Assembly: GCA_035640715.1 (NCBI GenBank)
Contig: DASQVO010000073.1
Location: forward strand, 1-31,527
DNA from: DASQVO01 sp035640715
Lineage (GTDB): Bacteria; Actinomycetota; Actinomycetes; Streptosporangiales; Streptosporangiaceae
Length of the DNA: 31,527 nt
Direction: 5' to 3'
The position numbers were made by a program, and so were the translations under genes. Of this stretch, positions 1 to 6,590 are shown one piece after another. Within the stretch, counting starts at the first letter, position 1. The number at the start of each line of letters is the position of its first letter. Under the pieces are notes generated by a model, which had not been told where the DNA came from, ran no database searches, and saw only the letters and a program-made list of their open reading frames with translations.

Positions 1-1269
1 CATCCGCACGATCGCCGCGGTCCCGATGACCGCACCCGCAGCGCCCGCCGCCCCTGCCGCCGTGATCGCCGCCTCCTTCCGGGTGATCCGGCGGCCGGCC
101 ACAGCATGATGCCCCACCCGGTACTCCAGCAGCATCCGCAGGGCCTGCGTGTTGTCGTATTTCGGCTGCCAGCCGCTGCGCCGCAGCGTGGCGCAGTCCA
201 CCACCCACGGGTAGACCACATAACGCAGGTCGGTCGCTGGCGCCGGGGTGACCCCGACCCGGTGCAGCCGCTGCGCGGTGCCGAAGGTCAGCGCGGCCGG
301 CATCTCGATCCTGCGCAGCCCGCTGAGCTCGGCAACCTCATCCTGCTCCAGCCACCCGTCGCAGCCCACCGCGAACTCGCCGGTAACATCGCCGGTCACG
401 GCAAGTTCCAGCGCGGAGACCAGGTCGTCGATGTGGCAGAACTGCCAGCGCGGCGCGCAGCCCTTGACGGTCAGCAGCCGCGGAGCCTCGAAATGCCTCG
501 TCACAATCGTGTCTATTCCGTCACCCACGAGGGCGGCCGGGCGCACGACCGTCAGCTCCATCCCCGGGTACGTCCGCCGCGACTGCCGCGCCAGCTGCTC
601 GATCTCCAGCAGGTCACCGGCCACGCTGCTGTCGACATCGGCGGCGAGCGGGGCATCCTCCGGCAGCGGCACATGGTTGTCGGGACGCGCGCCGTACACC
701 ATCGCGCTGGTCACCAGGATGACCCGGCCCACCCGGCCGGCCGCGGCCGCCGTCAGCACGGTTTGCGCGCCGCGGACGTTGAACGCGCGCCGCCCGCGAT
801 GCTCGGAGTCCGGTGCCAGGTCCAGGTCGAGATGCACGAGGACGTCTACCCCGGCCAGCCGCCCGGCCAGCGCCGGGTCACGCACGTCGGCCACCCGCCA
901 TGTCACGCCGGTGATGTCACCGCGGTGATCGTCGATCGCGACCACCTTCCGGACATGATCCGACGTGGCCAGCGCCGCCGTCAGCGCCCAGCCGACGCCG
1001 CGGGCCGCGCCCGTGACCGCAACGACCGGGTGCCTGCCCTCCGCGCCACGCACGGGCTCGGCAGCATCATCGCTGCGGCGGCCCGTCGTGCGCTGCATCC
1101 CCGTGCCCGCACCAGCGCCGTCACCGGGATCCTGACCGCCATTCCCGCCTGGGGCGCCGTCTTCGCCCTGGACGCCGCGGCCCGCCCGGCCCCTGCGACT
1201 GCGCCCATGGCGAACCTGGGCTTCTGCATTTCTCAAAATATGCTGCTCCCGAGATAACGTGACGGTCAT
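1..1269 (-). CDS. NAD-dependent epimerase/dehydratase (atypical extended SDR), C-terminus beyond window
   Basis: Reading the minus strand from ATG 1269 (GGAAGG just upstream) gives an open frame that runs off the window at position 1. About 80 residues of low-complexity G/R-rich sequence precede a Rossmann start, VAVTGAARGVGWAL (residues ~83-96), followed by an acidic strand end (VVAIDD), VTSAMVYGARPDN, and late-SDR text such as VRPAALVGDG. This is an extended short-chain dehydrogenase/epimerase fold binding NAD(P). The usual YxxxK catalytic pair is not evident, as in other atypical SDR paralogues, so substrate and even catalysis are open. It is divergent from the metalloprotease gene at 1302, and the 32-bp gap must hold both start regions. 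The long disordered N-terminus could be shortened by starting at ATG 1098. Family call is firm; the specific reaction is unknown. Confidence 0.8.
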   Translation of the reverse strand, partial: MTVTLSREQHILRNAEAQVRHGRSRRGRAGRGVQGEDGAPGGNGGQDPGDGAGAGTGMQRTTGRRSDDAAEPVRGAEGRHPVVAVTGAARGVGWALTAALATSDHVRKVVAIDDHRGDITGVTWRVADVRDPALAGRLAGVDVLVHLDLDLAPDSEHRGRRAFNVRGAQTVLTAAAAGRVGRVILVTSAMVYGARPDNHVPLPEDAPLAADVDSSVAGDLLEIEQLARQSRRTYPGMELTVVRPAALVGDGIDTIVTRHFEAPRLLTVKGCAPRWQFCHIDDLVSALELAVTGDVTGEFAVGCDGWLEQDEVAELSGLRRIEMPAALTFGTAQRLHRVGVTPAPATDLRYVVYPWVVDCATLRRSGWQPKYDNTQALRMLLEYRVGHHAVAGRRITRKEAAITAAGAAGAAGAVIGTAAIVRM

Positions 1270-1301
1270 GACCCTTCCATCCTGCCTGAGAGGACGGACA
1301 A

Positions 1302-2774
1302 ATGGCTGACCGTCCCTTCGGCTTCGGCCCGCCCGGGGATCCCGGGCGGCGACCGGGAGAGCCCGGAGGATCGAACAGTCCCGGCGAGCCCCCGGGGGGC
1401 GCCGGGAGGGGTGGCGGCGGACAGCCGCCTGAATCAGGAGGACCGTTCGGGCCGGCCGGCCCGTTCGGTGATCCGCAGCAGTTCGCTGACGCGCTGCGGC
1501 AGTTCGCCGACCTGATGTCCTGGCGCGGCGGGCCGGTGAACTGGGATCTGGCGAAGAACGTGGCGCGGCATGCGGTCGCGGCGGCCGGTGACCCCAGCGT
1601 GCTGGAGTCCCAGCGGCACGAGATCACCGAGGCCCTGCGCCTCGCCGACCTGTGGCTGGAGGATGTCACCACCTTCCCATCGGGCATCAGGACCGTTCAG
1701 GCATGGAGCCGTTCGGAATGGGTGGAGGTGACCTTCCCGGTCTGGTCGAAGCTATGCGAGCCGATCGCCGCCAAGGTTGTCGAGGGCATGAGCAACATGC
1801 TGTCGGTGGACCCGTCGCAGATGGAGGGTGTCCCGGAGGAACTGCGGTCGGCCTTCGGCGCGCTCGGCGGCGGGCTCGGCGGGCTCAGCGCGATGCTGCG
1901 GCAGGTCGGCGGGGCGATGATCGGCGGCCAGGCCGGCGCCGCCGTCGGCGAGCTGGCCAATGAGGTGACCGGCTCCTGCGACATCGGGCTCCCGCTGGGG
2001 CCCGATGGGACGGCCGCGCTGCTGCCGGCCGGCGTAGCCGCGTTCGGTGAGGGCCTCGCCGTCGACGCGGATGAGGTCCGGCTGTTCCTTGCCCTGCGCG
2101 AGGCGGCCCACCACCGGCTGTTCGCGCACGTGCCATGGCTGACGGCACACCTTTTCGGCGCCGTCGAGGCTTACGCCAGGGGCATGACCGTCGACATGGC
2201 GCGGCTGGAGGAGGCCATCCCCCAGATCGACCTGAGCAATCCCGAAGCGCTGCGTGACGCGCTGGCCGGCGGCGAGCTGTTCCGCCCGACCAACACCGAG
2301 GAGCAGAAGGCTGCGCTTGCCCGGCTGGAGACCGCGCTCGCCCTCGTGGAGGGATGGGTCTCCACTGTCGTGGACGCCGCCGCCGCGGAGCGGCTGCCGC
2401 ACGCCGGGGCGCTTGCCGAGGCGGTCAGGCGCCGCCGCGCGACGGGCGGTCCCGCGGAACACACGTTCGCGACCCTGGTCGGCCTCGAGCTGAGACCACG
2501 GCGGCTGCGGGAGGCCGCGGCCATCTGGCGTGGCCTCACCGGCGCCAGGGGCGTGGACGGCAGGGACGGCGTGTGGGCGCACCCCGATCTGATGCCCACC
2601 GCTGAGGACCTCGACGATCCGGAAGGCTTCGTGCGAGGCCGGCCGGAGCTGGACATCTCCGGCCTCGATACGGGAGAACCGGGCAGCCCGCCGCGGGCGG
2701 AAGGCACGCAGGGGCCGCAAGATACGCAGGGGCCGCAGGAGCAGGAAGGCACAGGGGGCCCGGAAGGCACATAG
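1302..2774 (+). CDS. Zinc-dependent metalloprotease family protein (TIGR03624/DUF2342-like)
   Basis: A 490-residue protein. Residues ~1-55 are Gly/Pro-rich and disordered; the central region contains LREAAHHRLFAHVPWL (~263-278), the signature block of the actinobacterial DUF2342 hydrolase family, in which an EAAHH-type segment stands in for HExxH as the presumed metal-binding helix. Other family-like text includes a long Gly-rich QVGGAMIGGQAGAAVGELA segment (~199-218). The start is ATG 1302 with GAGAGGACGG upstream. It is divergent from the SDR gene, a pairing common near UbiB/ThiF genes in actinobacteria (remembered synteny). No signal peptide is visible, so it is probably cytoplasmic. The last ~30 residues are a repeat-encoded G/P/Q/E tail whose stop codon lies inside the repeat, so tail length is probably variable. 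Protease activity itself is inferred from the family. Confidence 0.85.
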   Translation: MADRPFGFGPPGDPGRRPGEPGGSNSPGEPPGGAGRGGGGQPPESGGPFGPAGPFGDPQQFADALRQFADLMSWRGGPVNWDLAKNVARHAVAAAGDPSVLESQRHEITEALRLADLWLEDVTTFPSGIRTVQAWSRSEWVEVTFPVWSKLCEPIAAKVVEGMSNMLSVDPSQMEGVPEELRSAFGALGGGLGGLSAMLRQVGGAMIGGQAGAAVGELANEVTGSCDIGLPLGPDGTAALLPAGVAAFGEGLAVDADEVRLFLALREAAHHRLFAHVPWLTAHLFGAVEAYARGMTVDMARLEEAIPQIDLSNPEALRDALAGGELFRPTNTEEQKAALARLETALALVEGWVSTVVDAAAAERLPHAGALAEAVRRRRATGGPAEHTFATLVGLELRPRRLREAAAIWRGLTGARGVDGRDGVWAHPDLMPTAEDLDDPEGFVRGRPELDISGLDTGEPGSPPRAEGTQGPQDTQGPQEQEGTGGPEGT

Positions 2775-2830
2775 GGGACGGAAGGCGCATAGGGGCCGCA
2801 GGGGCCGGAAGGCACGCAGGGGCCGCAGGG
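2701..2830 (+). repeat. Degenerate G-rich tandem repeat spanning the metalloprotease stop codon
   Basis: Units built on GGAAGGCACGCAGGGGCCGCA and shorter variants recur about eight times. The repeat encodes the QGPQ/EGTGGPEGT tail of the upstream protein, and the TAG stop at 2772-2774 is one repeat variant (GCACATAGG against GCACGCAGG). The same repeat continues about 56 bp past the stop, suggesting expansion by slippage. Confidence 0.75.
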
Positions 2831-2859
2831 CTGAGACGCTGGCCCCAGAATTCTTTGCG

Positions 2860-2998
2860 TCCACAGGCGGTGGAGGACGTTCGGCCAGCTGAAGACGGCC
2901 CTCCAATGATCAGGACCGCGAAATCCACAGGGCAGCGATCCGGATTTCCCCAGGAACACGCCGCACCCTCCCCATGTCTTCCACAGAGATATCCACAG
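2860..2998 (+). promoter_or_regulatory. Cluster of four DnaA-box-like TCCACAG sites
   Basis: TCCACAG occurs at 2860-2866, 2924-2930, 2980-2986 and 2992-2998, all in the same orientation, in the gap between convergent genes. The last copy, ATATCCACA, matches the classic DnaA box TTATCCACA at 8 of 9 positions; the others match less well. This 2775-3208 gap otherwise holds no gene I can support. Binding by DnaA is a guess. Confidence 0.3.
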
Positions 2999-3004
2999 GC
3001 TGTG

Positions 3005-3033
3005 TTGACGCGGCATCCGGGCGCTCCTAAGTT
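3005..3033 (+). promoter_or_regulatory. Possible sigma70-type promoter with no gene downstream
   Basis: TTGACG (3005-3010), a 17-bp spacer and TAAGTT (3028-3033). It points into the 3' end of the convergent lipoprotein gene, so any transcript would be non-coding or antisense. Chance occurrence is quite possible. Confidence 0.25.
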
Positions 3034-3208
3034 CGCGAGCAAGGTCCTCGGGTGCGGGGCATTGGTCACTTCAACAGGAACCGTTCGTCTTCAGGGGAAG
3101 GGGGGCGGTCGGTCCGCAGAGGCGATCTTGCGATCCCGGTTCAGATTGCCCCTCGCGCCCGGGGCCTCCATCCGGCGAGCGCCGCCCGAAGATATGCCCG
3201 ACCTGTCA

Positions 3209-4585
3209 TCAGGCGGCAGGAATGGCCGCCCCCGCCGCCGGACAGGCGTAGCCGGGGTCGTCGGCCTGTACGAGCAGGCCGCCCGGCACCAGCACCGGCG
3301 GGGCCTGCACCAGGGTGGGCAGGTCGACGCGCCATGCGGGCTGACCCGAGCCGGCGTGGAAGGCCAGCAGCGGCGCCTTTCCGTCTGGCTTGCCCGAGTT
3401 GGTCTGCGCGACGACCTGGGTGCCGATCCTGAGCACGGGCTGCGGCCCGATCGCCTGGGCGGCGAGCGCGCGGGCCCAGCGCAGCTTGCCGTTCGCCGCG
3501 TTGCGGTCAGCGATCCGCTGCACCGGATAGTCCACAGCGCCGCCTTCCATCGAATAGACATCCGTCGCGGTCACGAGCGGCACGGTGTCTTGTGCGATGA
3601 ACGTGGCCGCGTGCCAGCGCACCCGTCCGGAGGCCGGGTCGATCAGGTACAGCCGCCGGTTGGCGTACGTCGTCACCGCCAGGCCGGCCCGGTCGGCGCT
3701 GAGCACGGTCACCGGCGTGCCGGGATCGAACCGCCAGGCCACCCGCCCGGTTGCCGGGCTGACCGCGGTCAGCGCGGTCGGATCGTGGGGTCCCTGCGAT
3801 CCGCTGGTCACCAGCACCAGCCCGGCGAGCGCCTGCAGCACCGGGTCCGAAGGCACGCCGGACAGTCTCCACCGCACCCGGCCGCTCCGGTCGTCATAAC
3901 CGGTGAGCCGTCCGCCAGCCCCGGTGACCACGTTGCCATCGATCGCGGCCGGCCCCGGTGACTGGCTAGCCGGCTGCGCCCAGCGCACCCGCCCGGTGCC
4001 GAGGCCGGCCACCCGGACCCTGCCGTCCGCTCCGATCATGGCCAGCCCGCCGTCCGTGGTCGCCGCGAGGGTGCCGTACAGGCCCTGCCTGGGCAGGCGC
4101 ACCGTCCAGACCACCCGGCCGGTGACGGCGTCCAGCCCGGTCAGCCGCGCATGGGTACTCACCTGGTCGGTGAGCACGGCCACGGTTCCGTGCCAGGGCC
4201 ACATGCCGTAGACGGTCTGGCCGCCCGCCCAGGACCACCGCTGCTGCCCGTCGGCGAGCCGCAGGCCGTGCACCACGCCGTCCTGGGCGAACAACGCGAT
4301 GCCCGCGGCAACGACGGGAGATTGCGCGGTATCGGAGTTCGCGCCGATGGTGGGCAGCCGGACCTGCCAGCGGACGTGGCCGTCAGCGCTGACCTTGGTG
4401 GCCCACGCGTGCCGGGGCGGCACCGGGCCGCATCCCAGCAGCAGCGGGCTATGCGACGGGCGGGGTGAGCTGCCCGGAGCAGCGCCGACGTGGGGCGTAC
4501 CGCATGCCACCACGCCCAGCGAGCAGACCGCCAGAACCGGCATAACGAATCGCGTCGTGAAATTTCTAAATTTTCTGGTCCTCAT
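3209..4585 (-). CDS. PQQ-like beta-propeller lipoprotein
   Basis: The protein begins MRTRKFRNF, has a hydrophobic stretch (VMPVLAVCSLGVVA) and a lipobox LGVVAC with the lipidation Cys at about residue 28, so it should be membrane-anchored outside the cell. The rest is repeated propeller blades of the PQQ/quinoprotein type: G.VRW.VRLP, DGQQRWSWAG, TGRVVWTVRLP, TGRVRWA, SGRVRWRLSG, TGRVAWRFD, SGRVRWHAA, NGKLRWARAL and GQPAWRVDLP, about nine in all. Such proteins act as scaffolds (BamB-like) or extracytoplasmic binding domains; no quinone-dependent catalytic residues are identified. I chose the start 20 codons inside the longest frame because it puts the signal peptide at the N-terminus. It is divergent from the ThiF locus, and the TA cassette begins about 240 bp upstream. 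Confidence 0.8.
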   Translation of the reverse strand: MRTRKFRNFTTRFVMPVLAVCSLGVVACGTPHVGAAPGSSPRPSHSPLLLGCGPVPPRHAWATKVSADGHVRWQVRLPTIGANSDTAQSPVVAAGIALFAQDGVVHGLRLADGQQRWSWAGGQTVYGMWPWHGTVAVLTDQVSTHARLTGLDAVTGRVVWTVRLPRQGLYGTLAATTDGGLAMIGADGRVRVAGLGTGRVRWAQPASQSPGPAAIDGNVVTGAGGRLTGYDDRSGRVRWRLSGVPSDPVLQALAGLVLVTSGSQGPHDPTALTAVSPATGRVAWRFDPGTPVTVLSADRAGLAVTTYANRRLYLIDPASGRVRWHAATFIAQDTVPLVTATDVYSMEGGAVDYPVQRIADRNAANGKLRWARALAAQAIGPQPVLRIGTQVVAQTNSGKPDGKAPLLAFHAGSGQPAWRVDLPTLVQAPPVLVPGGLLVQADDPGYACPAAGAAIPAA

Positions 4586-4727
4586 GCCATTGAGACGGCC
4601 GGCCGTGCATTCCGGTTGTGTGGCGCTGAGGGAGTGCACGCCCATCCCGGTCTCGTCAACCAGGACCGTCCGCTCCCCCGGCCGCTGGACAGGCGGAGGG
4701 CAGGCCAGAACGGGCGCGGGGAGAAAC

Positions 4728-4822
4728 CGGGCAGATTGTCAGTGCGCGGTGGTAATTTCTGGGCCATGAGACCAGCGCTGAAGGCCGGGCTGCTGCCGGT
4801 GTGGCGCGACCGCGACACGCTG
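4728..4822 (+). repeat. Left copy of 95-bp direct repeat (ThiF-gene upstream region plus first 19 codons)
   Basis: Aligns without gaps to 6496-6590 with 4 mismatches. It begins CGGGCAGATTGTCAGTG and ends ..GACACGCTG. Two of the differences fall upstream of the ATG; the two in the coding part are synonymous (CTG/CTC, CGC/CGT). The next base (4823) differs, turning CAG into TAG. Confidence 0.95.
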
Positions 4823-4825
4823 TAG
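4766..4825 (+). pseudogene. Truncated duplicate of the ThiF-like gene start
   Basis: Reads MRPALKAGLLPVWRDRDTL followed by TAG, identical to the first 19 residues of the intact gene at 6534. It keeps the upstream region and start codon of the left repeat copy but loses everything after codon 19 at the junction with the inserted cassette. It could be translated as a 19-residue peptide, but there is no reason to think that is functional. Confidence 0.85.
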
Positions 4826-4840
4826 AGCTGAGTCCACAAA

Positions 4841-4880
4841 CGACCGCCAGCGACCAGTAGCGTCCGCGAACGACCGGCAA
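4841..4880 (+). repeat. Four 10-bp phased repeats upstream of the HicA-like gene
   Basis: CGACCGCCAG, CGACCAGTAG, CGTCCGCGAA and CGACCGGCAA follow one another with an exact 10-bp period, each starting CGACC or CGTCC. They immediately precede the candidate -10 TAGACT. One-turn spacing would place the CGACC elements on one face of the helix, as expected for a cooperative operator. Confidence 0.6.
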
Positions 4881-4881
4881 T

Positions 4882-4887
4882 TAGACT
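4882..4887 (+). promoter_or_regulatory. Candidate -10 (TAGACT) of the HicA-like operon
   Basis: TAGACT lies 19 nt before the GTG at 4907, leaving a short leader with AGCAGG as ribosome binding site. No good -35 is visible; the phased repeats occupy that region. Confidence 0.45.
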
Positions 4888-4906
4888 CAAGTCAAGCAGG
4901 CAACCT

Positions 4907-5140
4907 GTGAGCAGGCCGAAACACGCGATCAAAGAGCTAGAAGCCGTCCTCAGGGAGGCTGAGGGTAAGGGCTGGCGTGTGGAGAAGGGCAAGAAGTACT
5001 TCAAGATGCTGTGCCCGAATCCGTGCAAGTTCCGGAAGACCGTGCACCTGACGCCATCGAACCCGAACTACGAACGTAACCTGCGGGCATGGCTCAGCCG
5101 CGGAACCTGCTGGGACGACGGCGAGGGAGGCAGCCGGTGA
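4907..5140 (+). CDS. HicA-like small dsRBD-fold protein (putative toxin)
   Basis: A 77-residue basic protein. Residues ~5-22 form a charged helix (AIKELEAVLREAEGKGW), then WRVEKGKKYFKMLCP, KTVHLTPSNP and a closing helix NYERNLRAWLS. The alpha-beta-beta-beta-alpha order and small size recall HicA mRNA interferases. The canonical GSHH catalytic histidine is not present: the equivalent loop reads GKKYFK, and the only His residues are in KHAI and TVHLTP. It may therefore be an inactive or divergent HicA, or a plain RNA/DNA-binding protein. The start is GTG 4907 with AGCAGG six bases upstream. Its stop overlaps the start of the next gene (GTGA), so the two are translationally coupled. Confidence 0.6.
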   Translation: MSRPKHAIKELEAVLREAEGKGWRVEKGKKYFKMLCPNPCKFRKTVHLTPSNPNYERNLRAWLSRGTCWDDGEGGSR

Positions 5141-5466
5141 AGTGGCACACCGAACTGGAAATGTACGCCAATAGTCCTGTCGATGATGACCGCTTCGACG
5201 CGCTCGCCGACGCGCTCGCCGACGTTGAAGACACTGACCCTGCCGTCGAGGACGCCGACCTGGGCGGCTCACTGACGGCCCAGCGTGTCACCGCCACGAT
5301 GGTGGTTACCGCCGACACCCCCGACGAGGCGGTACGTAAGACAGTCACCGTGGTCCGCACCGCCGTGCAGGCGATCGGTGACGGCACCCCCAGATGGGAG
5401 ACTCAGGCGCCCATCATCCGGCTCGCACCGGCCGAGGAATCCGAGCGGCTGTTCACCTCAGCCTGA
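5137..5466 (+). CDS. Partner of HicA-like protein (putative antitoxin, unknown family)
   Basis: GTG 5137 overlaps the upstream stop by four bases; the frame is open further upstream but the coupled start is far more natural. The 109-residue product is acidic (DDDRFDALADALADVEDTDPAVEDADLGG) and continues with an alternating strand-helix pattern (QRVTATMVVTADTPDEAVRKTVTVVRTAVQAIG), which looks like a small ferredoxin-like alpha/beta fold. I do not see the partial RNase H core or the C-terminal HTH/RHH of HicB, so this is not a classical HicB. Acidic charge, size and coupling to a basic partner make antitoxin the leading guess. It ends 15 bp from the convergent 5482 gene. Confidence 0.6.
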   Translation: MKWHTELEMYANSPVDDDRFDALADALADVEDTDPAVEDADLGGSLTAQRVTATMVVTADTPDEAVRKTVTVVRTAVQAIGDGTPRWETQAPIIRLAPAEESERLFTSA

Positions 5467-5481
5467 CTGGCCAGCGCGCCC

Positions 5482-6045
5482 TCACCGCCGGGCGGCAAGG
5501 TCGAGCGCATCGACCGGAGGTTTCTCTTTGAGGCCACCAGGGTCGATGATCTTCGTTCGTATCTCAACGAAGAGGTTATCCACCTGGCGTGGCGTCACCT
5601 CTTCCTCCCGGCGCGTGCCCAGCGGAGCTGGGAAGAGCGTTTCCCTGACCTGGGGCTCGCTGCGTAGCCGCGGAGAGCGGCTTCCCTTATGGATCCATTC
5701 CACGAGAGGGGACCGGTTAGTCGCGAGGTAGACGCGCGGCATGTCGAGATCATCTGTCCACATCTGGCTGAAGTCGATGATTTCGATCGCGTCATCGTCT
5801 GGGTCATTGAACCAAGCCAGGACGGTCAGCCTGCCGACAGTTCTCAGGTAGGGCATCACGAGCGTCCTGGATTCCCGGTCAAGGAGGACCGAGTACTTCT
5901 GCGCCGCTACCTCGGGGTCGCGCAGGATTGTGTTGATCGCGTCCCTCACGACGGCAGCCTCTGCGGGACGCCGCTCGCGCAGCTCAAGGTACTCTTCACC
6001 CCGGTCGACGCCGTTGTCGTCCTTACGCCAGCGAACCGCCGTCAT
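5482..6045 (-). CDS. Uncharacterised protein, possible RelE/ParE-like N-terminal half
   Basis: A 187-residue protein, start ATG 6045, not recognised. Residues ~25-95 (ERRPAEAAVVRDAINTI, LLDRESRTLVMP, RTVGRLTVLAWF, DAIEIIDF) have the two-helix then antiparallel-strand pattern of RelE/ParE toxins, but similarity is only in pattern. The C-terminal half is polar, with PRVYLATNRSP, a run of basic residues and an acidic/basic tail. It is the last gene of a minus-strand set, 21 nt after the 86-residue gene. Lying inside the cassette next to a HicA-like pair, it is a candidate second TA toxin; this is inference from context. Confidence 0.55.
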   Translation of the reverse strand: MTAVRWRKDDNGVDRGEEYLELRERRPAEAAVVRDAINTILRDPEVAAQKYSVLLDRESRTLVMPYLRTVGRLTVLAWFNDPDDDAIEIIDFSQMWTDDLDMPRVYLATNRSPLVEWIHKGSRSPRLRSEPQVRETLFPAPLGTRREEEVTPRQVDNLFVEIRTKIIDPGGLKEKPPVDALDLAARR

Positions 6046-6066
6046 GCAACGAGGCTATGCCCAAAC

Positions 6067-6327
6067 CTAGTCAAAGTCGTCTATATCCAGCGTGCGTGTT
6101 TCGTGCCTGTAGCCCGCGTCGGCGGGAATCATCGCGCTGGGGTTGCGTTTCCAGAGCACTATGAGCGCCTGGGGCACACCCCTAGTGCCTCTGACGTACA
6201 CCTGGCCGTTATTGGCCTTGACCGCCATCCAGGGCTCGCCTGGTCCGAGGCGGGCGACCTGCTCATCCAGGCTTCGGCGCTGCTCCTCGTCGAGCGAGAC
6301 CGGATCTGCGGTCATGAGCTGTGTCAT
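6067..6327 (-). CDS. Small uncharacterised protein (candidate antitoxin)
   Basis: 86 residues from ATG 6327; an internal start at Met 5 is possible. It starts with an acidic helix (SLDEEQRRSLDEQVARLG), continues with short strands (WMAVKANNGQVYVRGTRGVPQALIVLW) and ends in an acidic tail (TLDIDDFD). No known family recognised. The acidic ends, size and position 21 nt ahead of the 187-residue gene suit an antitoxin or accessory subunit. No ribosome binding site stands out. Confidence 0.55.
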   Translation of the reverse strand: MTQLMTADPVSLDEEQRRSLDEQVARLGPGEPWMAVKANNGQVYVRGTRGVPQALIVLWKRNPSAMIPADAGYRHETRTLDIDDFD

Positions 6328-6348
6328 ATGGAGAACTTTACCTGCTTT

Positions 6349-6444
6349 CTACAGACCCAGAAGCTTCTGGGAGTTCGCCAGTGCGTTTATCCGCTGGCGG
6401 ATCAGGCCGACCGCGGCTGGGTTGAACGTAACAGTATCGCCCAC
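6349..6444 (-). CDS. Very small protein or gene fragment heading the minus-strand cassette operon
   Basis: A 31-residue reading from GTG 6444: VGDTVTFNPAAVGLIRQRIN followed by ALANSQKLLGL. The frame is coherent for about 41 codons (LAQHGSVP precedes the GTG) and ends with TAG 21 nt before the 86-residue gene, the same gap as between the next two genes. It may be a true small gene or the tail of a lost one. No clear start signal. Confidence 0.3.
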   Translation of the reverse strand: MGDTVTFNPAAVGLIRQRINALANSQKLLGL

Positions 6445-6495
6445 AGGAACGGATCCGTGCTGGGCCAGGCGCTATGCAGCGACAGTGACGTCACT

Positions 6496-6590
6496 CGGGC
6501 AGATTGTCAGTGTGCGGTGGTAATTCCTGGGCCATGAGACCAGCGCTGAAGGCCGGGCTGCTCCCGGTGTGGCGTGACCGCGACACGCTG
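6496..6590 (+). repeat. Right copy of 95-bp direct repeat
   Basis: Partner of 4728-4822. It provides the upstream region, ATG and first 19 codons of the intact ThiF-like gene; the frame continues with CAG ATC GGC where the left copy has TAG. Confidence 0.95.

Larger units (their letters stand above)
4823..6495. mobile_element. 1.67-kb toxin-antitoxin-like cassette inserted in the 5' end of the ThiF gene
   Basis: The segment lies between the two copies of the 95-bp repeat, encodes five small genes in two convergent groups (4907-5466 plus; 6444-5482 minus), and contains no recognisable transposase or recombinase. Removing one repeat copy plus this segment restores a simple lipoprotein-to-ThiF intergenic region. 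I infer insertion with regeneration of the target gene's 5' end, or recombination with a donor carrying its own copy of that end; the 4% divergence of the repeats favours the latter or an old event. Confidence 0.7.

Noticed and set aside
106..1257. Long plus-strand open frame (383 codons)
   Set aside because: Arg/His/Pro-rich translation without domain sense; it is the antisense shadow of the SDR gene, whose frame carries a Rossmann motif.
1752..2906. Long minus-strand open frame opposite the metalloprotease
   Set aside because: Repetitive, composition-driven frame antisense to a gene with family motifs and a good start site.
2855..3961. 368-codon plus-strand frame
   Set aside because: Mostly antisense to the PQQ lipoprotein; no ribosome site and no protein-like pattern.
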